From Lethocerus indicus (taxonomy: Eukaryota > Arthropoda > Insecta > Hemiptera > Belostomatidae): a DNA stretch of 64,000 bases. A program made the position numbers and the translations under genes. Of this stretch, positions 54,670-64,000 are shown piece by piece. The notes under the pieces are model-generated. The model was not told the DNA's origin and did not search any database. It worked only from the letters and a program-made list of their open reading frames with translations. Where the stretch lies: assembly GCA_019843655.1 (NCBI GenBank), contig JACDQD010000007.1, forward strand, positions 10,289,600 through 10,353,599, given 5' to 3'. Within the stretch, counting starts at the first letter, position 1. Every line of letters starts with the position of its first letter.

Positions 54670-56710
54670 GCTGATTATAAACGAAAACGAAGGTCCGCAT
54701 TCCAGTGACCCAGAGTGCGGTCATGCAATGAACCCGCATGACGAGGCGGAAACGAAGAGCGGCTTACGACCACCTGGTGCGAACGGTCGACCGGACGAGA
54801 GAATGAACTTGAAAAAAAAGGAAACCGAAAACTTCTCGTGAAAGTTTTCGATTGGAATCCGGCGCGGAATTTTTTCCCCGCGATGGACAAATACGCCAAA
54901 CAATTACTGGAAATCGGTCGGTTGGAGCAGGTTGACCTGAGGGACCTAACAGTACCGTTCTCGTCCGAAAATCGGGCGGCGAATAAGGCGCGTGGCGGAG
55001 GTCGGGGTACTCTCTAGCGCACTCGCCTCAACAGAACCGGTCCCTTTAATTAAGACCGGAGGAAAGAGAAGAAAGAGCGGGAGAAAAGGCGGAGAACGAG
55101 AGGAGGGAGGGAGAGAGGAACGGCTTGTGTTAAGCGACTAACGGTTCCTGCGACACACGGGAGGGCTGTGGCCCGCGCCACCCCGAGGTAGGCTCAATTA
55201 GCCGGCCTGCCACACACAACAGGTTTGGGGCGCAATTAGAACCGCGGAAATGACCCCGCCTTGCCGTTCCCCGGATTTTATATTTCGTTGCCCGCCTTAT
55301 TAATAGGAGCCCGAATTATAGAAACGGGCGAACGTCGGGCTCGATTAAAGTCGGCCGGTATAAAAACGATTTCCCGGACGCGTCTTCAACGGGACTTGAA
55401 GCGCGTCAATGAAGTGGCCCCACCGCTCGAGCAGAAATATACCGTAGAATTTGAAAGCCGAGACAGCAGCATTTATCCTTTTGAAAAATATACTCAGTCA
55501 CTCTCCGAATAACGGGGCATTGGCAAGACGGAAGAGTGCGCCCGAAACCACCAACCCCGCTCCGTCGGGACAGTTTAATACTGGGTTTAGAAATTGAACC
55601 GATAAAAAATATAATTACCGTTACGCCTCCCAGCACGTCTGCTTCGACGTTTAGTGAAACGGTAGGGTACATTATTCATTTGCTATTATGACTGCATAAA
55701 AGGATCCACAGTAGCGGACGACCAGCGACAGACTTGTCATACTCCGCATTGACTTATAATTAAACTGTTTTGACTCGACCGAACTGTGAGCGTTGCAAAT
55801 CTCTACAATGAAAAATGTTACCGCGATTTATACTAAAATGGTATAATTCGGGAGGGAATTCGGAGCTGGTCCCCGCCGGAAACTGGTTTAAAAAAACAGT
55901 TATATTTAGACAGAGAAAAAAAATGTTTAAAATATGCAAAGCCGACAGACAGAGCGCAATTACACCCACGAGGGGGCCGAGGGATTATTTTTTTCTGTTC
56001 CGTCCTTTATTATTAAACGGCCGTCCAAAAAACTGTGGGAACCTTTGGGAAGGGGTAATTACCGAATGAACCGGCGACGAAAGCGGCCGAGTTCGCACAT
56101 TAAACTGTTCCTCTACCAGCCGCCACTTTTTTTCAACACAACTCGCCATCCAAGATCGGTGGAATTATGGGATCTTCTTTAGGTTTCGTTTTTTTTTTTG
56201 ACTTACTTTCACCGAAATCGGAGCGGGGAAAGTGGCCGGGGGTGATCCCGCAGGACATTTGCGTTACAAACGATGTAAGCCGCTGAAACAATGGCGGAAT
56301 ATAAAGAGCCAATAAAACGTGTAAACATCGACGGACTCTCAATCATAGTTACGAATACGTTTCTCTTTTAAAGAAAGGCGACGTTATATTTTGATCACTT
56401 GTAGTCGTGTGTAGTGTATTCGGCGATGATTCGGAAAATTGCCCGAGCGGCTTTCCTCTCCTGCAGTACGAAGTTTTCGGCGTAAGATAATTAATGTATA
56501 TGGAATAATTAAATATTAACAACGGCGATATTTAGAGTTATAAAATAGAGTTGAGGAAATTGATAAAACTTGAATGAAAGAACGCAAGTTTCGGTCCCAC
56601 GAAAACCCCAGAAACAAATTAGAGCGGGACAGGAAGTATGCGAGTCGAACAAACAAAGATAGTGGACCGGGTAATAAAGCGAGGGCCCTATTTACCTGGA
56701 GGACAGAAAC

Positions 56711-56756
56711 TATTATCAGTAACGTTTACTAACATTTACTATCAGTAACATTAACA
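56711..56756. repeat. Short imperfect tandem duplication
   Basis: Two drifting units that share ATCAGTAAC followed by a TTTACTAAC or ATTAACAC variant, about 26 bp apart. Confidence 0.6.
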
Positions 56757-58203
56757 CCATATCTATCCTCCGCAGCGAGCACCCCCTCGTGTTTGTTTTC
56801 GCCCGTACGCCGCGGAATTGAGCACCGAACCCGACCCCCGGGGGGGACTGAGAGGGAAAGAGAGGACTGAGGAGGGCATAATAGGAGGGAGAGCCGGCGT
56901 GGAATGAGAGATAAGTGAATAGATAATAATAGCCGGTAGCCCCCTAATAATAATGGGCAGCTACTTTGCTTCACAAATGTCTTCCTAGCAGGGCTATGGT
57001 GGCACACTTGAGGTCAACGATCCCGGCATTAATACGATTTCCTTCCGGCAAATGGTGGTCTCGAAAGACGACCTCTCTATCGTGAATTTTCAGTTCCCCG
57101 CACGTACGTCCACCCGGCAATATTTAAATTCGTCCACAGATGGGGTACTATTTTTATCCGGATAATCCGGGAAGTGGAAAGGGCGACCCTGAAAATCCGA
57201 ATGCAAAACTCGTGACCGAGTTAACTAGGAGGGAAAGTCCTGTGTAAAACAAGACAGGTATCCTACAAAAAATGAACTCCTTCGTCCAACAGGATCTTAA
57301 CCGGGTGAACGAGGACACTTGCACTATACGTTAGCAAGTACAGTTTATATATCTCGAACGACACTATATACGTAGAAGGCCTATAATTTAAGTTCTTTCA
57401 AGTGCTTAATAGAATCACGAAGCATTTGTTTGTTGGCGCACTAGTGTTTATGATTTACGTACTCGTTACCTAAATTTGTTTTTCACACGAACAACACAAA
57501 ATGCAAATTTATTGACCGTCGATCGTTCGAAACGCTCGGGCGAAAATAGATAATTGGTTTGGGAAACTGCCACTATCGATCGAGTGGAACATCGGCTCTC
57601 GACTTTCGATCTCGAGATCGATCACATCCGGATCAAATGGACGGGATACGATCTGGATGCGAATCGGTCGCGGCGTTGAATCATCACTCTGGCGGAGAGT
57701 ACGTTCCAGTTCCCCCGATAGGGGGGTCTTAAAAAACCAGACTGGGAGCGGACAGAGAGAAGTGAGAGTCTAAAAGTGAGACGGTCCGTACGTGATGCCG
57801 GTACCGAGGGGGGACGTGCCCGACATATCAAAATGGAGCGGTCGTGGATCATTCCGATGGAGGCGCTGAAAGGCGAATGCTTTACACTGGGCTGCTAGCT
57901 TTATAATGTTTTCAAATTCAAATCGAACCTACTCGAGCGTCGCGCTGATTCCCGAGGGGCGTTTAGTTCGTCCAAAAGAGACGGGTTTCCGAGAAATCTG
58001 ACCGGTGCAAGCTTGACATGGTGGGAATTGAAGATGATTCCCATCCGACACTTAGTGTTCTATTATTTTCCAGCATTCAGGCCCATTTCAGGCCTCCGAA
58101 TTTAATTTCATTTATTTTATTACAGATAACAGTGAAGACGACAGTTGTATCATATTTAATAATGACGCACTAATAAGGAATAATTAATTGATACATATGT
58201 TTC

Positions 58204-58216
58204 TGTGTGTGTGTGT
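58204..58216. repeat. (TG)n microsatellite
   Basis: Six and a half TG units, continuing into TATGTATA. Confidence 0.8.
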
Positions 58217-58425
58217 ATGTATAAACAAAAATATAACTAAAATCATCATTAAAAAATAATGTTAATGAATACCATTTTGTATTGCCTTTTCCGACTGGCG
58301 ATGTGTACTCCCCATTAGTTGATCATGCAGGGAATAAATTTACACACATCTCCATATCGTTAAAGACTTACGGGATAACTGTTACAATAATAGGACCCCG
58401 TTACAGACTCGCAAGGGTTTGTACG

Positions 58426-58451
58426 TATATATATATATATATATATATATA
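58426..58451. repeat. (TA)13 microsatellite
   Basis: Thirteen uninterrupted TA units. A TG run sits 210 bp upstream at 58204-58216. Confidence 0.95.
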
Positions 58452-60208
58452 GATAATGGTACTTACGGAGTAATAAAATACGCACATGTACCGAAAGTAA
58501 TTTCGGCCACATGAGTCGACTTGGCAATATTTACAATTGTGTCAGTAACTAATCATTTAGACGAATGTAGTGTCGTTTGTTTTACATTTTGGTTTATGCG
58601 TTTATACCCCCGAAACATTTCGGAACAATAATTTAAGCGTTCACCTGCCAACGAATTGAATATTTATAGAGGCCTGCGATGCATACATAAAGTGTACGGA
58701 AGGCCCGCGTGAGGCGGTGGATTTAACACCGCTGGGGCTTCATGGTAATTGCGCCATTGATTTATTACGCGTCCCTCTATACACATATCTATGTAAATGC
58801 TATCCTCCCCGATCGGATTTTTGATTTGAGGTAAAGCGTTCATGGGTGCGCTTTAATTAATTTTATCATACTGATTATGGGGCAAAGTGTGTGGCTGAGA
58901 ACGAGGTACGAAAGTGGACAGGTCGTGGGTTAATAGGAATTAATTAATAATAAATGCAATATCATTTACATAGTAAAGCTTCTCCACAAAAACGTATGAC
59001 TTATTGCGGGTCCCTTGGGGGTCTATCAGGTACCGAAGCCACCTACTATTTCGATATTATATATGTAAAATTTGACATTTCTATAACCAAACCACCTTGA
59101 TTTTTAGCAAGATGCATACCAAACAAAAAATTCCAATCTTTTAGCATAAATTTGAGTTGTCTAGAGGGCATAGGTCCACGCTTAAGTGGCCTAGGCCGCA
59201 ATCTCTTAGCGCTGCAGAAACGGTACTCGTCAGAGAGGCATCGACTAGAAGAACCCTCCTTGCATTGGCGCTTTGTGTTACCCGGGAAACACCGTTACTT
59301 TACGGTGACTTGATGTACAGCGGACTTATTTAAGTTACTGCCGAGCCGTCTGCCGTCCTACCGTTTCATTAGCGCGTTCGCCTCCCCGTTAGCCATCCCT
59401 TAGAGCTTGCCGACCGAATACCGTAAAGGGGTTGGCCTGCGGACATTCACTTCTCTCCTATTGCTTTATGTTAACAAAAGTTTTAAACACAATTGAACAT
59501 TAGAAAATAAATGGTCCAAACACAAGTGGCTAACAACATTTTCATTGTATTGGAAATTTCAATTAAATAGTAATATTGTGTAAACAGCAAAAATAATTGT
59601 AGAAAACTAGTAATTGTAAAAATAAATGTGGATAATGACGGTATAATTTTGTACTGACATTATAATCATCATGGTAACACCGAGAACATTTGATACAATC
59701 AAGATCACGGCCAAAAAGCATTCTGCGGGTGAATAACCGACGCCATTTTTTATTTTAAATATGACATCGCGAGGAGAGATTTTCCCAGAAAGGTATGAGC
59801 CGAGTTGTGTAGGTGGCGACGGGCGGGCAACACGTAGGCGAAAGGGAAATTTCGTGGCGTCAAAATTCGAGCGGATAAATAAAATAAATATAAAACGGCG
59901 GCGAATTAATACTTTGTCCAGAGGCCAATATTAAGGCCGCCGTTTGTTTTCCCCCTCTAATAATAAAAACAAGCGACGGCTTATTTTCGAGACTCGGATT
60001 CGATGTGCGAATTGACGCCGGGGATTATCGGGGCGTCGGCCTCTGGCCCCGGCTGCTCCCGCCCGATCCAGTTTTAAATCTCTTCTCCCACCGCCCGTTA
60101 ATAATTATCTTAAATGAGCGTAAAAATCTGAGTGGGCTCAGTCCCGGCTAATAGGTCTTATTATGTATTAGCCTAAATTATTAGGCGCCCCTCGTCGACG
60201 ACAGAACT

Positions 60209-60240
60209 CCCCCCCCAATCATCCCGTGTAAGGGGGGGGG
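60209..60240. repeat. C8 / G9 facing homopolymers
   Basis: An eight-base C tract (60209-60216) and a nine-base G tract (60232-60240) are separated by 15 bases, so the strand can fold into a G:C hairpin. Such tracts are prone to length error in assembly. Confidence 0.8.
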
Positions 60241-60961
60241 CACCACTCATCGGTTTCTACACTTTCGGACAAATGTCAATTAGTAGCGACATTTTTCATC
60301 GCCCCAAGGTTTGAAAGCGGTTGCAAGGCGTGTAAAAGGAGGTTGGAAGTATCTAATTTTATGTATTAGTCGCCTAGTCATTAAAAAGTTACTATAATGT
60401 CAAATTTGACGATTCAACTGATATAAATGAAAATAGTCGTATAAACAAAAAAGGATTACGTATTGTAGTTAAATGTACAATATAGTTTCATTTAAGGATT
60501 ACAGTGTAAAAGACCGATGAGACCCGATAAAAGACAAGCCTTGACAATTAATGATTTTGTAGCAGGTGATAACTATGTAGCGTGTCGGCGCATGTATTTT
60601 ATCTATGAAATACTGAACTATTTTATTACTATACCGGTCTATAGTCCTAGAACAAGCAACGCGGGCGATAAAATACCGGATGTATTTATGCTCAAATTTA
60701 ATTTGATACTGTTAACGTTCGGTGGAGCGGTCAATAATCCCCGGTCTAGAAATCCGCGCGATTCCAACCTTTAATTTTCAAGTTCAATTTTCAAACGGTC
60801 GTTAATTTAATTTCTTTTTTTTTCAACGTGGGACCGGCTGAAATTAATAACTTCGGAATTCTTTCAACCCCATTCTAGCACACGGAATTCCGATAGTCGA
60901 AGAAATGCGACTGGATCTAAACGGTCGAAAAAATCGAAGTAAATTAATTTGAACGCATTCG

Positions 60962-60976
60962 GTGTGTGTGTGTGTG
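60962..60976. repeat. (GT)n microsatellite
   Basis: A short GT run followed by the GT-rich and CGG-rich sequence GCGTTTGGGCGTGTGCGGCGG. Confidence 0.85.
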
Positions 60977-63900
60977 CGTTTGGGCGTGTGCGGCGGCGGT
61001 GTCGATGACCCGCAAGCGGTAGGGGGGAAGTGATCGGAGTCCAGCAATTTCCAGAATCCGAATCCCTCGGGATATTATCCGGGAGCTCGTGGTCCAGGGT
61101 GACCCGCTCACAATTATATCCAATTATCCCTCTCTCCCCCTGTGAAGCCCGCCTGTTCCTCGTACACCGGCCTACCGAATTAACATCTATACGGCCCTCT
61201 CGATAATTATTATTGCGACAGTTTATTGGCGCAGTGCACTTAGGGGCGTATGTCCAGAGAAGTCGGATCCGATCACATTTGTCAGAGGACTGGAGCGACA
61301 GTTAAAAATAGGCATTAAACACAGGCCGGTAAGGAAGGAATCGAACCCATCAGTCTAAGAGCAAACTGCGTGCTAAACTTGGACAATTATAATTATAATG
61401 TTTTCCATCTTTTCTTACAATGAATTATATATATATCGAACTACAGAGGCTGGACATATAATAACGTTACAAAAAAAAGAAAATGCAAGTCTATTTTAAC
61501 TACTAGAATTATTTGATTATGTTGCTAGAATCATATAATAACTTTTTCCTTCTTCTTTATTAATAATTATAATCCATAAATCAGTGACTCGGATAAATCC
61601 ACTCGGTACAGGAGAACGTAGCGGCAGACCATTCTGATTGTCAACGAGAAATTGATCGCGCCAAACAGAACTTTCTTCATGCTTAAGATTGCGGTTCTCA
61701 AGTACCAATCTTTACTAACAAGCTGTCCTGGATATTTAATTTTCTCTCCCCTTCTAACCCGTCCGGTTCAACTCTCATCCACAATCTATTGGGATGTCTC
61801 GAAATAATAAGTTTACATCATGATATTTAAGTTTCAATCGCGGTCGGAAACTTTCAATGCTATCCACCGTCGGTACCTCAAACCTTTAATTATAATTCAT
61901 AATCATAATTGAATAATATAGATCCTAACGAAATAATATCTCAGAATATATTTTGAGTGACAGAATACGTATATATTTGACTATTTATTACATAAATCCG
62001 AACTCGTGTTTGGGGTTAAGCTACAGAGGGGTTTGCGCCATCGTCAAAAGGCGTGTCGGCTCCCGTCGAAGCATTCCTGGACATAGGCAAAAATAAACGA
62101 ATTTTTCGAATTTATTTTCGGAACAGCTCGCTTTACGATTCAACGTGCGAAAGACAACCTGACCTCTGTTCTTGTGAATTCTCCTCTTTGATTACTCCCG
62201 ACGGTTCTCAGTCGAGGGCGTCCGGGGGCGTATTTTGAAACCTGAAGGCATTTCAACTGGACGTTCAATATGTAGAGCCAGCCGCTTGCCAGTCAGCCCG
62301 CGTTTCACTTCCTTATGCGACGGCCTAAAGTCGGTGATTCCCCAAGTAAATACTCCTCACATTTTGCCAAACCCTCGGGGTCGTATTTCATCTGTTTTCC
62401 CACTCTGCTTTCGTTTTGGGAGCCGAGGCGAAGGGCCGTTCCCAACTATTGTCGGAGAACGAAAGAGGTTCTCCTCTTGAGACCACCCGCTTCCGGTCCA
62501 TCGACCGATCGGAACACGCTATCGCATCCTGGATTCCTCGCGTCGATAACGCGTCATTAACTTTCCCCCTTCACCGATATAAATATAATTGCCGGGCTCC
62601 GTATTTAGTTTCACCCGATAAAGTAGATCCGATAACACCATTCATGCGATAGTACGTAACAGGAAGCGTGCGCTGCACCAGAGTAGGTACTATCATTCCC
62701 ACATTCTAGCAATCTGCTTTCAAACTGGAGGCCCGACTTCAAACTCCACCTAATCGGGTTTCTTGTATTCCCGCGCAGAACATCAAACGTCTATACATTT
62801 TGAACAACAGAAACATTATCTGCGTTCCATCTAAATTTATGCATATAATGAAATATGGAAATACATAATGGATGTAAGTTGAACTATGTATGTAAATTGC
62901 CGACTATCGGAATGTACTACAGGTTTAAATTGTAAGCTGGTTCGTGTTACCGCTTTGAAATATTACGCTTTGAATATGTATGAGAATAATCTATTTAGTT
63001 TCGTAAACGGTAGTGTATTTTGGTTATTAAGGAAATAAATTAATAAGAACCGGAATCACTATATTCACTGACAATAAATTGCTAACAGCAGATCGGTACC
63101 TAATCAAACGAACATAGACTCGAATATGCCATTACATTGTGATCGGAAAACGTTTTTCCGGAAATTTTGTTTGATGGAATCCCAACAATGGGACCAATCG
63201 AACAGCAAGGATTGGACGAAGAGTTTTGCCCATTCTACTAGACACACTGTTCAAGTGGAAAATTGCTGCCAGCACAATGAAGGGAAACGGGAGTAGGATT
63301 TGAAGCGGGATGGGGGAAACATCATAGAAAACGGAATTCGAACCGGAAATTTTGCGTTCCGCTTTGGATTGAATATCCAACGCATATTCAATTGGTGGCG
63401 CCCCGGGGGAGTTTCTTGTAGTACGTACTGCGGCCACCGTTCAAGGACATTATAATATTTGCACGGCCGTTTCCACCTCGTTTATGAAAATGGGCCGGAC
63501 TTTCCCCCCATGTTTTTTTTTTATGTGCCGGGAAAAAATATTTCCACGGTAGCGGCGTGTGTCGGCTTATTTCCTACGACGAACGGTAGTTGTCGGCCTA
63601 TCGAATTACGCCTATATGCCTGTCGCGACATTCGAGTAGAGAGGTACTGCGCCCACATTCGCTGCTGGGCTTCAATTTTCTGCGGCCCAGAAAATATTTT
63701 TTGCCGTCTGAATTACTTCTTTAGGCCTCGGAAACTGGAGGACATGCATCAGACTCAACTCTGCAGTATCGGTGACTCAAGTCTATATTACTTCAGGAAT
63801 ATACACTATTCTACAATGTAGAACACATTGTAACATTACACAAATTCATAAAACAAAAATCTATGCCTATCATTTCAGGTCCTCGCAGATATTGACACTT

Positions 63901-64000
63901 TCGTGACTTCTCATTGAAAATAAAGCCGAAAATTTCGCATCCTCGCATCTGGTTTCCACAGTCATACTCGGTTATGCGTATTCAATATTTCGTATTTTCC

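Larger units (their letters stand above)
54670..64000. other. Non-coding region
   Basis: Contains the microsatellites listed, the duplication at 56711 and a 16-bp palindrome TCGATCTCGAGATCGA at 57606-57621. No gene recognised to the window end; the last frame (63459-63821) lacks motifs. Confidence 0.6.

Noticed and set aside
61330..61382. tRNA-like sequence on the minus strand with a B-box (GGGTTCGATTCC)
   Set aside because: T-stem pairing is weak and no A-box, anticodon arm or acceptor partner fits. At most it is a tRNA-derived repeat fragment.
1..64000. CRISPR arrays, rRNA, bacterial operons or phage genes
   Set aside because: No spaced direct-repeat arrays, no rRNA signature words and no packed frames; the window is eukaryotic in character.

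Overview
The window looks like a gene-poor stretch of an arthropod, probably insect, nuclear genome. The reasons are one recognisable gene, a divergent ionotropic chemoreceptor (IR) of the arthropod iGluR-derived family with a short GT-AG intron; TTAGG-type (insect telomere unit) repeats inside one inverted repeat; abundant microsatellites; no operon-like packing; and CpG dinucleotides that look common. The order or species cannot be read from the sequence.

Layout: 1-7.5 kb is non-coding, with a GC-rich block at 4.13-4.75 kb. 7.5-7.99 kb is a repeat locus: nested inverted repeats around (TTAGG)n-like DNA, next to a decayed minus-strand reading frame from a transposon-like protein. 8-26 kb holds no gene I can support. 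26.28-26.55 kb carries two perfect palindromes (20 and 28 bp), followed by a compound GA/GT microsatellite. 27.6, 36.3-36.5, 53.5 and 54.5-54.7 kb hold further fragments of the 7.7 kb repeat family, which I joined by comparing translations by eye. 45.33-47.25 kb is the IR gene on the plus strand. About 220 bp past its stop lies a tight cluster of homeodomain/POU-type sites. 47.6-64 kb is again non-coding with microsatellites.

The IR gene encodes about 609 residues if a one-base frameshift in a GGG run (45588-45590) is an assembly or read error. If the shift is real, the locus is a pseudogene. It has a signal peptide, an N-terminal domain, S1, three membrane segments with a divergent pore, S2, and a basic C-tail. 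A 91-bp phase-1 intron (46083-46173) is well supported.

The least-explained element is the dispersed, decayed family. Three copies share a conserved coding block (NEL..L.L.N.SPGSI pattern). In two of them it is followed, in the same order, by a CTGAAGA motif, and at one locus that motif continues into a CTGAAGA-hairpin-GAAA arrangement like a hammerhead ribozyme core. I cannot name the transposon with certainty; a Penelope-like element is one possibility. All other open frames are short, show no family motif, and are mostly in GC-rich DNA where long frames occur by chance.
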